The position numbers and the translations under genes were made by a program. Below the pieces are notes generated by a model. The model had not been told where the DNA came from, did not search any database, and worked only from the letters and a program-made list of their open reading frames with translations. Positions 19,418 through 27,958 of a DNA stretch of 64,000 nt are shown here, in pieces (position 1 is the first letter of the stretch; each line of letters starts with the position of its first letter). Source of the stretch: Aminipila luticellarii (GTDB lineage: Bacteria > Bacillota > Clostridia > Peptostreptococcales > Anaerovoracaceae); NCBI RefSeq assembly GCF_004103735.1, contig NZ_CP035281.1, forward strand, positions 1,612,001 to 1,676,000, in the 5' to 3' direction.

Positions 19418-19843
19418 TTTATTTCCTCCTTTTGTACATTTTTGTTCATGTGGTTGTCAGCGGTGATTTGAACACCATAACTCGTGAACATAGTAACCCC
19501 CTCTACTTCCCATATGAAAGACCGCAGCTCCATACAACCGGCACAGCCTGCCGCTCTCATTAGGCAAATATAAGCAAATAGTTACTACACCTATTGTACA
19601 AGATTCTTCAAATGTCTTCTTGAAAGTTCTGCAAAGAAGCATGGAACAACTTGGCAAAAAATGAAAATATCTAATTAAAAATTGATTCAATAGGAAAGCG
19701 TAGACATAAACAGCTGGGGTATAATATAGCATACGATAAATATAGACTTTAGGCTTTATATGCATCCGTAGGAACTCACTGCAAGCTTGTGGAGCAGCTA
19801 GGGCATAGACCACAGAATATTAGACGCGAATTGGGGGAAAACA
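19418..19843 (+). other. divergent intergenic region between adhesin and the unknown 472-residue gene
   Basis: Some 426 bases with no convincing gene. On the plus strand a TATAAT (within GGGGTATAATATAGC, near 19720) precedes the 472-residue gene, with no good -35. On the minus strand a TACAAT box (within CTTGTACAATAGG) may serve the adhesin. No inverted repeats stand out as operator sites. Confidence 0.4.
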
Positions 19844-21262
19844 ATGAGAACCGGTGTACTATTAGAAGAATTAATTAACATAGCACGAACACCTAAGACA
19901 GACTTTGCACTTAGTATGCGTATGACGCCAAGTGGATTGAGCAAAATTCTGACGGGAAAAAGACTGCCGCTTTGGCGGGAAAAAAGAATGTTCAGCAGAC
20001 AAGCTGCCAATTATTTTTCTGAGATCATATATCGTCACGATTGCTATCGGCAATTTGAAAAGCTATTTCCTATCTTGTATGATTTCAACTCAAAATATGA
20101 ACTGGAAATGTTCTTAGCCTATGCTATCGAATATACATTGGAAAAGGATCATGCGGAAGAAAACGACGAATATTTAGATTATCCCACCAGAGAAGCGGCC
20201 AGTTTTTTAGGGGAAAAGACCACTTTAAACATGTTCTGCATCATTGTATCGGATTACATCATAAGCAATAAGGACGCTCTTTTGGAAGTTTACAGCACAC
20301 TGCCTTTGTTCAACCGGCGTAATTCCGGGATTTTAGGCCGAGCTAAAATGCTTTCTTCTCCCAAGATGGGAGGGGTTTCATTAAATTATTTTTTTGATAT
20401 GGCCTCTTTTGAGGCATCCTGTCATGAATACAATATGGGACTTCTCTTTTCCATCTCGAATCTACAGAAACATGTGGATTTAAATTTATGGAAGGTAAAG
20501 GAAGCAATTGGTTCTACCTTCTTGTTATTGAAGGGCCAATGTCTTTTAATTTTTAGCACACAAATAAGCGGAACCCCGCTTATGACATTTATCACGCTCA
20601 AAAGCCATCTGGATGTGTTCTTTAATGCCCTTATGAGAAAAGAGGCTGTCAAAATAAGTTATAACAAAAGTGAAGCCATTGCAGCTTTAGAGGCAGATCC
20701 GTCATTCATTGACAGCCTCATTAACCGGCGTATCAATGCGGTATATAATTTTATATCCATCGGTTATATGATTGAAAAAGAAGAATTGAAAGAAATAAAG
20801 AACAAAGAAGCAATAAAAAAGGCCATATTGAAACTGTTTAATGAAATTCTGACAAAACAAACTACATTTTTTGTTACCCTTGATGCCATGATGAATTTTT
20901 GTGCCACAGGTAAAGCCATTGTGCCGTTATTTGGTGCCATTGATATGAGCCCGGATCAGCGTATCCCCTATCTCCAGCGATTTAATTCCTTCATTGGCAA
21001 AAAAGATTCTAGTAAAATGAAACTTATAAATTCTGAGCTGCCTAAAGTCGCCTTGCTCTGTTTGCAGGGGCTGACTATCATATATCTGATTGACAGCGAG
21101 TATTCCTCTGAAAAAATTCACTATTTTGAAACGGACGAGATCAATCAGATCTTAGAACATGAAATAACAAACGGAAACATAAAAATGCTGGATTTCAGCC
21201 CAGATTTATGGAATACATATATAGATGAATTATCCAAAGATATTTATACACCTACCTTTTGA
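19844..21262 (+). CDS. unknown protein with helix-turn-helix-like N-terminus
   Basis: I do not recognise a family for the whole 472-residue protein. Residues ~5-55 look like a Cro/CI-type helix-turn-helix: LLEELINIARTPKTDFALSM then MTPSGLSKILTGKRLPLW, with the turn and recognition helix in the expected places. The remaining ~400 residues are predicted mostly helical, with no membrane segment, signal peptide or catalytic motif that I can see. The gene is divergent from the adhesin, starts after GGGGGA and ends in a bidirectional terminator, so it is a stand-alone unit. A role as regulator of the adhesin-sortase genes is inference from position only. Confidence 0.6.
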   Translation: MRTGVLLEELINIARTPKTDFALSMRMTPSGLSKILTGKRLPLWREKRMFSRQAANYFSEIIYRHDCYRQFEKLFPILYDFNSKYELEMFLAYAIEYTLEKDHAEENDEYLDYPTREAASFLGEKTTLNMFCIIVSDYIISNKDALLEVYSTLPLFNRRNSGILGRAKMLSSPKMGGVSLNYFFDMASFEASCHEYNMGLLFSISNLQKHVDLNLWKVKEAIGSTFLLLKGQCLLIFSTQISGTPLMTFITLKSHLDVFFNALMRKEAVKISYNKSEAIAALEADPSFIDSLINRRINAVYNFISIGYMIEKEELKEIKNKEAIKKAILKLFNEILTKQTTFFVTLDAMMNFCATGKAIVPLFGAIDMSPDQRIPYLQRFNSFIGKKDSSKMKLINSELPKVALLCLQGLTIIYLIDSEYSSEKIHYFETDEINQILEHEITNGNIKMLDFSPDLWNTYIDELSKDIYTPTF

Positions 21263-21332
21263 TAACAGGTGTGGGCTTTATGCGATAGGATACTTGTCAA
21301 ACAGCCGCCAATAAGAACTTATTATAAAAAAT

Positions 21333-21369
21333 GAAAAGATGGATTGAACTCCATCTTTTCGTATTTTTT
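21333..21369 (+). terminator. bidirectional terminator
   Basis: An 11-bp stem (21333-21343 with 21350-21360) followed by GTATTTTTTT on the plus strand and by CATTTTTTAT on the minus strand. It ends the 472-residue gene and may also stop transcription from the chemoreceptor gene. Confidence 0.8.
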
Positions 21370-21449
21370 TGATCTTTACTCGTTGTTTGATTTTTATTCC
21401 ATGTAATTTCTATAACGATTTCGTTTCTACTGTAATACATTCATCCTGC

Positions 21450-23405
21450 CTATTGCAAGGTAAATTTGCTGACCTCACTTTGAAGCAGGCTGGCCTGACC
21501 GGATAATTCTTCACTGGCAGCCGCACTTTGCTCTGCTGTGGCAGAGTTCGACTGCACTACAGAGGAAATCTGATCCAATCCCATGGTAATCTGCGTAATA
21601 GAATCTGCCTGCTTTGCAGAAGCTTTGGCAATCTGGGTAACGGAGGCCACCACCTGTTTGGTATTCTCCACAACCGTATGGATGACTTCTGCTGTTTCAG
21701 CAGCTATGCTGTTTCCATCTTCCACTGCCCTGACGGTATCTTCGATCAGAGCCGTGGTATTTTGTGCTGCTTCCGCAGACTTTCCTGCAAGGTTTCGTAC
21801 CTCATCTGCAACAACAGCGAAGCCTTTACCCGCAGTACCGGCTCTGGCTGCTTCCACAGCAGCGTTCAAGGCTAAAATATTGGTCTGAAAGGCTATGTCC
21901 TCAATCGTTTTAATGATCTTGCTTATTTCCGTAGACTTTTCTGAAATCTCTCCCATGGAAGCCGTCATTTTATCCATTTGTTCTTTGCTGTGCTCCAGCT
22001 CCTTTTTCACACGGGAGGACTGGCTGTTTGCATGATCCGCATTCTGCGCACTCTCTTTAATGTCATTGGAAATTAAATTGACAGCGGCCAGCAATTCTTC
22101 TATGGAACTGGCCTGTTCAACCGAGCCTTGAGCCAAAGACTGCGACCCGGAAGAGACTTGTTCCGCTCCTAAATTGACCTGCTCTGCAGATACCTTTATA
22201 TTATAAAGCGTCTGACTTAATTCACTGACAATTTTGTGAACAGCTGACTTTATGTTCTGATAGATTCCTACATACTCCACCTCAGAATGTACGTCGAAAT
22301 TTCCCTGCGCCATTTCTCCAAGTGCCTTGGAGGTATCCATAATAATATTTTTTGTGGAAGAAATCATTGTTCGCATACTATCCGCCATTTTTCCCACTTC
22401 ATCACTGGACTGATAGCTTACATCCACATCAAAATTTCCCTTTGATATTTCATAGACCACGTGCTCCATTTCCTGTATTGGCCTTACCAGCTTTGTTGCA
22501 AATGAAATCATAATAATAATCGCAAGAATCAATGCTGCTGCTGAAATTCCTATGCACAGAGCAACCGCTGCATAAATAGATTTCATAAATTCGCTTTTCT
22601 CAACGGTTACACCCAGCACCCATCCGTCCGTATCCGGAACCGGTGTTAAAAAGACAAGCTTTTTAATTCCTCCGAACTCCATGCTGCCGAAACAATTTTC
22701 GCCCTTTATACCCCGCTGCTCCAGCTCTGCCAGTTCCTTTAAGGTGGAATCTGTTTTAGCGTTTTGAGAGCTGTTATCCTGTGCTTTGACTGTTTCAAAA
22801 TCAGGATCTGCAATGGTAGTTCCCTGTTTATTTATCAGGTAGCATTGTCCTGTCTTTCCAACTTTTATGCTGTTGGTAATATCAGATAAGTAAGTCCCAT
22901 CTAGCGTTGCAATAATAGTTCCCACAATTTCGGTATCATATAGGCCATCCTTCCATAAAGGTGCTGCAATATGAATGGTGACATTACCGTCTGCGGCAAT
23001 CTCAGGGCTGGTCACAACAACCTTTCCTTCTGACGCTTTTCGATAGTATTCCTTGTCTGAATAATTATTCCGGTCTAAGGATACTCCGGCTAAATCAGTA
23101 GCGGTCAAATCCACAAAATTATATTTTTTTACCTTGCTGTCCAATATTTCCTGTTTACTTTCAAGGGTGCTTTCCGCATTGGACAGCCGAGCAAGCGTCC
23201 CTAATTCCTGGATGACGTTTTCTGTGGAGATCAATTTATTGTCTACGGCTTTAGCGGCCGTAACCGCTGTTTCACCCATTATCGCCTGAATAGTATTTAA
23301 CGTTCCATTAAGACTCATGGCAGTAAAAACTATTGAAACTACGGATAAGGATAGTAACAACAATACTAGGGTTATTGCTAAAATTTTTTTCTTGATGCTA
23401 TTCAT
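21450..23405 (-). CDS. methyl-accepting chemotaxis protein with double-Cache sensor
   Basis: Transmembrane chemoreceptor, 651 residues from the chosen start. TM1 is near residues 8-30, then a periplasmic-side dCache sensor (~35-280, with [14 protein letters not shown] and [20 protein letters not shown]). TM2 is near 285-305, then HAMP and the signalling domain. The signalling tip is [20 protein letters not shown]. dCache sensors of this kind commonly bind amino acids or organic acids. ATG 23405 follows AAAGGAAAAGAG closely and gives a normal N-terminus; the upstream start at 23477 adds 24 residues before the first membrane helix and lacks a ribosome site. No che genes lie beside it. Confidence 0.93.
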   Translation of the reverse strand: MNSIKKKILAITLVLLLLSLSVVSIVFTAMSLNGTLNTIQAIMGETAVTAAKAVDNKLISTENVIQELGTLARLSNAESTLESKQEILDSKVKKYNFVDLTATDLAGVSLDRNNYSDKEYYRKASEGKVVVTSPEIAADGNVTIHIAAPLWKDGLYDTEIVGTIIATLDGTYLSDITNSIKVGKTGQCYLINKQGTTIADPDFETVKAQDNSSQNAKTDSTLKELAELEQRGIKGENCFGSMEFGGIKKLVFLTPVPDTDGWVLGVTVEKSEFMKSIYAAVALCIGISAAALILAIIIMISFATKLVRPIQEMEHVVYEISKGNFDVDVSYQSSDEVGKMADSMRTMISSTKNIIMDTSKALGEMAQGNFDVHSEVEYVGIYQNIKSAVHKIVSELSQTLYNIKVSAEQVNLGAEQVSSGSQSLAQGSVEQASSIEELLAAVNLISNDIKESAQNADHANSQSSRVKKELEHSKEQMDKMTASMGEISEKSTEISKIIKTIEDIAFQTNILALNAAVEAARAGTAGKGFAVVADEVRNLAGKSAEAAQNTTALIEDTVRAVEDGNSIAAETAEVIHTVVENTKQVVASVTQIAKASAKQADSITQITMGLDQISSVVQSNSATAEQSAAASEELSGQASLLQSEVSKFTLQ

Positions 23406-23567
23406 CGAATCTCTTTTCCTTTCTTTAACCAACATTTTTAATATATGATTACGTACCCCTATAAGGGATCGTATCATATTTGGCTAATTATTACAATTAC
23501 CAGCCCGTTTCCATATGGAGTATCTATATGTATAAATTTGCACTCTATAAAATACACAGGATTAATA

Positions 23568-23601
23568 AAAAAAGCCTCAATGTTTCCTACGTAATAAAAA
23601 A
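23568..23601 (-). repeat. dispersed intergenic repeat, copy D (short form)
   Basis: Both ends of the repeat are present (AAAAAAAGCCTC and TTTCCTACGTAATAAAA, read on the plus strand) but the middle ~70 bases are missing. It lies just upstream of the tRNA-Arg promoter and next to a hairpin at 23603-23622. Confidence 0.55.
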
Positions 23602-23605
23602 ACAT

Positions 23606-23634
23606 TTGATTTTAACCAAATGATGGTGTATAAT
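23606..23634 (+). promoter_or_regulatory. promoter of tRNA-Arg
   Basis: TTGATT (23606-23611), 17 bases, TATAAT (23629-23634), ending 20 bases before the tRNA. Confidence 0.75.
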
Positions 23635-23654
23635 ACATTTTGTTGATTAGATAT

Positions 23655-23730
23655 GGGGCACTAGCTCAATGGATAGAGTCGCAGACTTCGAATCTGTCGG
23701 TTGGGGGTTCGAGTCCCTCGTGCCTCACCA
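23655..23730 (+). tRNA. tRNA-Arg (anticodon TCG)
   Basis: A 76-base cloverleaf with acceptor GGGGCAC pairing GTGCCTC, T-arm containing GGTTCGAGTCC, and an encoded CCA. The anticodon stem GCAGA/TCTGT closes the loop CTTCGAA, so the anticodon is TCG, reading CGA. It has its own promoter and terminator and is monocistronic. Confidence 0.96.
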
Positions 23731-23765
23731 AAGACCACTGCAAACGCAGTGGTCTTTCTATTTTC
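23731..23765 (+). terminator. terminator of tRNA-Arg
   Basis: AAGACCACTGC and GCAGTGGTCTT form a perfect 11-bp stem with a 4-base loop directly after the CCA, followed by TCTATTTT. Confidence 0.9.
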
Positions 23766-24000
23766 CTTGAAATATCAGCGTTTATAAGATTGTTTGATAT
23801 TTTCTATATTTTTTACCATTTTGCACTTTTTGTTATATTTTTACCTCATTTAATAACTTTTGTGGGGAAATTTTAAAGTATATAAAAAAACATGCACTTG
23901 TTTTAGGTGTAAATTATTTAATATTTTTACGCATTATTTTATATATTAATTTATATATTACTTTTTTAATTATTCTATATGATTTTTATTTAGAGTATGT

Positions 24001-24097
24001 TATAATCAAGACATAAAAAGTGCTACCGATAGACGGTTAGCCTAAGGCTATGAACGAAAAATAATCGCCAGTTTTCTCAGGACTGAGGCGATTATTT
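24001..24097 (+). ncRNA. candidate antisense antitoxin RNA of a type I toxin-antitoxin locus
   Basis: A TATAAT at 24001-24006 would start a plus-strand RNA near 24012. It runs into a strong two-sided terminator whose 10-bp stem is AATAATCGCC/GGCGATTATT (24060-24096). The RNA would overlap the 3' untranslated end of the toxin mRNA made from the other strand, the convergent layout of TxpA/RatA and BsrG/SR4. No good -35 is visible and expression is inferred. Confidence 0.5.
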
Positions 24098-24178
24098 TTT
24101 ATTACGTTCCATATTTATTATTAAAGCAATTAGCGTCGCCACTGCAACAATAATTGATAGTTCCTCATATGTACTGAT
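24092..24178 (-). CDS. holin-like small membrane toxin (type I), apparent ATC start
   Basis: A 28-codon frame reads (I/M)STYEELSIIVAVATLIALI then INMERNKK: a short polar start, one ~18-residue hydrophobic helix and a positively charged tail, as in the holin-like type I toxins of Firmicutes. A perfect AGGAGG lies exactly 9 bases before codon 1, but that codon is ATC, where relatives have ATG. No other in-frame start exists. Translation is either very weak or the gene is inactivated. The promoter, terminator and opposed antisense RNA are intact. Confidence 0.55.
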   Translation of the reverse strand: MSTYEELSIIVAVATLIALIINMERNKK

Positions 24179-24278
24179 AAAATACCACCTCCTTATTCTG
24201 CTATTGGCATTTCTCAGCCTAATGCAGTAATAACGGATAGTGGCTAACCGCCTACCGTGTCTCTGGTATCGCTCCTAT

Positions 24279-24307
24279 ACTATAATATATATTCCATTAT
24301 TTGTAAA
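24279..24307 (-). promoter_or_regulatory. promoter of the toxin mRNA
   Basis: TTTACA (24302-24307), 17 bases, TATAGT (24279-24284) on the minus strand. Transcription from about 24272 gives a ~95-base untranslated leader. The leader contains CGGTTAGCC, which can pair with GGCTAACCG beyond the 3' terminator if the transcript reads that far. Such 5'-3' pairing is a known feature of some type I toxin mRNAs. Confidence 0.7.
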
Positions 24308-24324
24308 CACATTCCTTTTTATTC

Positions 24325-24354
24325 GCAAAAAAAGAGGGGTATACCCTCCAAACT
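24325..24354 (-). terminator. terminator of the paralogous pair
   Basis: On the minus strand GAGGG-TATA-CCCCTC is followed by TTTTTTT, about 30 bases after the stop at 24382. Confidence 0.65.
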
Positions 24355-24381
24355 CCCCTTGTATCTTTTCCGTTTCTAATT

Positions 24382-24972
24382 CTACTTACCGTCTATGCTT
24401 CTGCCTGTATACATCAAGTAATCCAAAATTCCCCGAGAATAATAATCTCCGATTCTGGAAGACAAGCTCAATAATCTGTCGAATACGTAGATGTCTTCTT
24501 TATCGTCTCTATTTAAGAGGGCAGTCGATTGTTCAATGATCCTCTGATTATATAAGGAAAACAGTTCTATCCACTGTTCTTTTTCCCAATACGGATTGAC
24601 ACGTGCTAAAAGTGTTCCTGTTTCCTCTGGGATCTCTTGGAGCTTCTCCTTGGATTCCTTCTCCATATTTGCATTTCTGATGATTTGCGCTTGAATCAAC
24701 AGACCCAAATAACGAACAATCTCATTGATTAAATTTACATACTCATCTGCATATTCTTCTCCAAATACTGTGCTAAATATGTGGATAGATTGCCTCAGTA
24801 CCTTATTTATTTTTTCTTTAATCGCCTCCTCATCTCCTAATCCTCCATGCTTCATATTTACATAGGATCTGAGCCAAATCGTAAGATCCCTCCACACCGT
24901 CCTCGAATCAAAGATAAGATTTACCTGGCTTATTGGAACACAAACATTTTGACATCTTTTAGCCCTTCTCAT
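24382..24972 (-). CDS. uncharacterised protein, paralogue 1
   Basis: 196 residues, no signal peptide or membrane helix, predicted largely helical. It shares its layout with the next gene: ..SRTVWRDLTIWLRSYVNMKHG near residue 25, an acidic middle, TLLARVNPYWEKEQW near 120 and RIGDYYSRGILDYL near the end. The NPYW motif and helical layout resemble a clostridial and bacillar family of ~190-residue proteins often labelled acetylglutamate kinase in databases. I see no kinase motif. Its partner ends 15 bases upstream, so the two are co-transcribed. Confidence 0.75.
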   Translation of the reverse strand: MRRAKRCQNVCVPISQVNLIFDSRTVWRDLTIWLRSYVNMKHGGLGDEEAIKEKINKVLRQSIHIFSTVFGEEYADEYVNLINEIVRYLGLLIQAQIIRNANMEKESKEKLQEIPEETGTLLARVNPYWEKEQWIELFSLYNQRIIEQSTALLNRDDKEDIYVFDRLLSLSSRIGDYYSRGILDYLMYTGRSIDGK

Positions 24973-24987
24973 TAAGCGGCCTCCTTT

Positions 24988-25605
24988 TTATTCAATACAT
25001 GCTTGAAATATTGGACAACGATTCATGGTTGCCCGGTTAGAGAATACCAAATAATCCAATATTCCCTGTGAATAATAGTCCCCTATTCGTATGGTAAGAT
25101 TCAGCATTTTATTCAAAATCTCTATGTTCTCTTCATATTGTTCGGCCAAGCGTGTTGTTGACAACTGAATCACTAGCTGATTGAACTGACCCAATAGTTC
25201 CTCCCATTCCGCTTGCTGCCAATATGGATTGATGGATGCTAAAAAAACAGCAATCTGATCCGCATTACCCTGTACGTTCCTCGTATAGTCTGTCACCTGG
25301 GCATCATCCCCTGTGATCTGAGCCTCTATTAATAAATCCACATAATCAAGGAATGAAAGCAAAAGCTTAACAAATTCATCCATATTTGCGATTCCAAATA
25401 CTTGATAAAAAACATTAGGATTTTGTATTAAAAATCCCTCAATTTTTTCTCTTATGATTCCTTTATCTCCTATTTCTCCATGCTTACTGTTTATGTAAAA
25501 ATTAAGCCAAATAGCCATATCTCTCCACGCTGTTCTTGATTGAAATATTAAATTCATCGTGCTTTCCGGAATACAAGAACCCTGGAGTACTTTGACAGCT
25601 TTCAA
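24988..25605 (-). CDS. uncharacterised protein, paralogue 2
   Basis: 205 residues, clearly homologous over its whole length to the downstream gene (SRTAWRDMAIWLNFYINSKHG, FLASINPYWQQAEWEEL, RIGDYYSQGILDYLVF), so the pair arose by tandem duplication. The start is TTG at 25605, 8 bases after AGGAGG. Function unknown; the helical-bundle character and conserved aromatic positions suggest a soluble ligand- or metal-binding fold, but that is conjecture. Immediately upstream are ~120 bases and then the IS481-like element. Confidence 0.75.
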   Translation of the reverse strand: MKAVKVLQGSCIPESTMNLIFQSRTAWRDMAIWLNFYINSKHGEIGDKGIIREKIEGFLIQNPNVFYQVFGIANMDEFVKLLLSFLDYVDLLIEAQITGDDAQVTDYTRNVQGNADQIAVFLASINPYWQQAEWEELLGQFNQLVIQLSTTRLAEQYEENIEILNKMLNLTIRIGDYYSQGILDYLVFSNRATMNRCPIFQACIE

Positions 25606-25723
25606 TAATTGGCCCTCCTTTGCCTTGATATGATAACTTGCTATAGTAATAAGATATTATCCGAAATGTTATTTTGTTACCTTTGGTTTCCCCATAAATC
25701 TGATAGATCCTGTTTAAAAAGTG

Positions 25724-25749
25724 ATTATGTTAAAAAATAAACTTCAATC
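25724..25749 (+). repeat. 26-bp direct repeat, left of the IS481-like element
   Basis: Identical to 26817-26842 in the same orientation. It abuts the TGTAGG end of the element. A 26-bp duplication is much longer than the usual target duplication of this family. Confidence 0.85.
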
Positions 25750-26816
25750 TGTAGGTTTGTCAAACATATGTTACACCGTGCTTCAAAAAATTAAATAGAG
25801 TTTCTCTTGGGGAAACCCAGCCCAAAGGGCGCATAGGAAAGTTATTGTAGTTTGCATTATGCTTTTTTAGTTGTAATTTAAAATCATTGAATGAGTAGAA
25901 CTTTGCTATCGCATAAAAATATTCATTATCCTTACGATGTGAGCGTTCCACTTTACCATTATGTCTTGGAGTATAAGGCCTTATCATTTTATGGATAATA
26001 CCTTGTTCCTTAAGAGTCCGTTGGAATAGCGTTAACGTTGGATTTTTAGAAGTACCAAGACGTTTTGTAAATTCCTGTCCATTATCGGTCTGAACACATT
26101 CGATCTTAAATGGGAAAGCTTTAATAACTTGTTTAAGGAATTCAGAAGCAGAATAAGAGCTGTGTTCCTCAAAAGCAGCAAGATATCTAAAACGAGAGAA
26201 TTCATCAATAGCAGTATATTGATAGAATTTCTTATCAGAAGCTTCGCCAACAAGGCAAGAGGATGGAACAAATTTAACATCAATTTGTACTCTTTGACCT
26301 GGATACTCCATTTGCTCATATTTTTTAGCAATATATTTAGGATTCTGAGGTTTCTTAGGGATCAAAGATTGCTTGATTAGTACTCGATAAAGCCCAGTAA
26401 TGGATCTGGAATACCCACGCTGTCGCAGTTTGACCCAAAAGACAACAAGACCTGCATTTGGATTCCTACGACGCATATCATGAATGAGTTTAAGCTCATT
26501 TGCAGTATGCTGATTTTTATGGGAATGAGGCTTACGAGAAAGTTCTCTCAGGGACTCAATAGAACCATCATATCTACGCAACCAACGATAAATATATTGC
26601 CTGTTGTGATGATATCTGATAGCAGCTTTTGTAACGCCAAATCTTTGAGCATATTTAATTAAGGATAGACGATATTTCATATCTTGTGTTATACTTGCCA
26701 TACGGGAGACCTCCAATTTGTGATGTTTTGGTTTGTGAGGAATTAAGCATAACACAATTTTAGCGTTTCCCGTATTTATTTTTTGTCTTAATGTAACACA
26801 TGTATTGTAATCCTAC
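25750..26816 (-). mobile_element. IS481-like insertion sequence
   Basis: A 1067-bp element with ends TGTAGG...CCTACA. Its 26-bp terminal inverted repeats match at about 20 positions, including TGTAGG at the tip and TGTTACA inside. It carries one transposase and is flanked by identical 26-bp direct repeats. It sits directly upstream of the perR promoter. Confidence 0.85.
25760..26701 (-). CDS. IS481-family DDE transposase
   Basis: 313 residues from the ATG at 26701, which follows GGAGG by 8 bases; an upstream in-frame GTG at 26755 lacks such a site. An N-terminal helix-turn-helix (YAQRFGVTKAAIRYHHNRQY) precedes an rve core: Asp in VQIDVKFVP, Asp in QTDNGQEF, Glu in GKVERSHRKDN. The frame is intact and spans almost the whole element, so it may be active. 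Confidence 0.93.
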   Translation of the reverse strand: MASITQDMKYRLSLIKYAQRFGVTKAAIRYHHNRQYIYRWLRRYDGSIESLRELSRKPHSHKNQHTANELKLIHDMRRRNPNAGLVVFWVKLRQRGYSRSITGLYRVLIKQSLIPKKPQNPKYIAKKYEQMEYPGQRVQIDVKFVPSSCLVGEASDKKFYQYTAIDEFSRFRYLAAFEEHSSYSASEFLKQVIKAFPFKIECVQTDNGQEFTKRLGTSKNPTLTLFQRTLKEQGIIHKMIRPYTPRHNGKVERSHRKDNEYFYAIAKFYSFNDFKLQLKKHNANYNNFPMRPLGWVSPRETLFNFLKHGVTYV

Positions 26817-26842
26817 ATTATGTTAAAAAATAAACTTCAATC
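26817..26842 (+). repeat. 26-bp direct repeat, right of the IS481-like element
   Basis: Perfect copy of 25724-25749, ending only 4 bases before the perR -35 hexamer. Confidence 0.85.
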
Positions 26843-26846
26843 ATTG

Positions 26847-26910
26847 TTGCATTTCAATTTTATTGTGTTATAATAATGTTGTAATAGTTATTACTTTATA
26901 ATCATTACAA
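26847..26910 (+). promoter_or_regulatory. perR-rbr promoter with PerR box
   Basis: TTGCAT (26847-26852), 16 bases, TATAAT (26869-26874). The box TTATAATCATTACAA (26896-26910) matches the PerR consensus TTATAATNATTATAA at all but one position and lies just after the start site. The operon is thus likely repressed by its own first product and induced by peroxide. Confidence 0.8.
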
Positions 26911-26936
26911 CATTATATGATACCGGTGGTGAGTTC

Positions 26937-27383
26937 ATGGGACCTTCATTTGAAGATTTAAAGCAAGAATTAAAGATAAAAAATATAACTCTGTCATATC
27001 AAAGGCTGAAAGTTTTAGAATACCTTACTAAAAATCAAGATCATCCTACTGTAGACCAGATTTTTACAGATCTTCAAAAAGATATATCGACCCTATCAAA
27101 AACAACAGTCTATAACACGTTGAAAATGTTAGTAGAAGCAGGTTTAGTCAAGGTAGTTGCCATTGAAGATAATGAAACCAGATATGATATCATAACCAAA
27201 AATCATGGACATTTTAAATGTGAAGTCTGTGGAAGGATATACGACTTTAATGTGGACATGGATTCGCTGACCTGTAACGATTTGAGCCATTTTCAAATCA
27301 ATGATAAAAACGTATATTTTAAAGGTATCTGTCAAAGATGTCTTACAAATATAAAACAAAAAGGAGGAGAAAGAAATGAGTGA
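26937..27383 (+). CDS. perR: Fur-family peroxide regulator PerR
   Basis: Metal-dependent repressor that senses peroxide by histidine oxidation. 148 residues. The N-terminal winged helix includes YQRLKVLEYLTKNQDHPTVD and TLSKTTVYNTLKMLVEAGLV. The regulatory metal ligands fit PerR: His in DHPTVDQI, Asp in YDIITKNHGHF and the two His of HGH. The structural zinc site is CEVCG and CQRC. A PerR-type operator in its own promoter supports PerR over Fur or Zur. It overlaps rubrerythrin by 8 bases. Confidence 0.93.
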   Translation: MGPSFEDLKQELKIKNITLSYQRLKVLEYLTKNQDHPTVDQIFTDLQKDISTLSKTTVYNTLKMLVEAGLVKVVAIEDNETRYDIITKNHGHFKCEVCGRIYDFNVDMDSLTCNDLSHFQINDKNVYFKGICQRCLTNIKQKGGERNE

Positions 27384-27870
27384 AAACAAAACGCTTGATA
27401 ACCTGATGGAAGCATTTGCCGGAGAATCCCAAGCAAACAGAAAGTATTTAGCATATTCCAAGAAGGCTGAAAAAGATGGAAATCTTAATGCTGCTAAACT
27501 TTTTAAAGCAGCATCTGATGCTGAAACCCTTCATGCATTAAAGCACTTTGAAGTTGCAGGGAAAATCGGATCAACAGCTGACAATCTTAAAGATGCTGTT
27601 GCGGGTGAAACCCACGAGTATACGGAGATGTATCCTGACTTTGTGAAGGAAGCCGAAGCCACAGGCAACAAGGCTGCGCTTATGTCCTTTACCTTTGCTA
27701 TGAAGGCGGAAGAGGTTCATGCCAAGCTTTATCAGGAAGCATTAGAGAATCTTGAACAGACAGAAGAAGTTTTTTATTATCTATGCCCTGTTTGCGGCAA
27801 TATCGAAAAGGTTCGCCCAGATAAATGCAGCATTTGTGGTGTTCCAGGAGATAAGTTCATCAAATACTAA
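27376..27870 (+). CDS. rbr: rubrerythrin
   Basis: Cytoplasmic non-haem di-iron peroxidase, part of the anaerobe's hydrogen peroxide defence. 164 residues. The ferritin-like domain has Glu ligands in AFAGESQANRKY, DAETLHALKH, AVAGETHEYTEM and KAEEVHAKLY. The C-terminal rubredoxin-like domain has CPVCG and CSICG. Translationally coupled to perR. Confidence 0.97.
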   Translation: MSENKTLDNLMEAFAGESQANRKYLAYSKKAEKDGNLNAAKLFKAASDAETLHALKHFEVAGKIGSTADNLKDAVAGETHEYTEMYPDFVKEAEATGNKAALMSFTFAMKAEEVHAKLYQEALENLEQTEEVFYYLCPVCGNIEKVRPDKCSICGVPGDKFIKY

Positions 27871-27958
27871 TATCATCAACACAAACAAAAGACATCGTTT
27901 ATGTGCGCATACGGGAGCATAAATACACCCGTAAATATATAAAATGAGGAGAATGATT

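Noticed and set aside
23640-23876. Open frame running through the tRNA
   Set aside because: It is a translation of tRNA-Arg and its terminator.
24240-24539. Plus-strand 99-codon frame in the toxin leader region
   Set aside because: It overlaps the toxin promoter and the 3' end of an established gene on the other strand and has no ribosome site.
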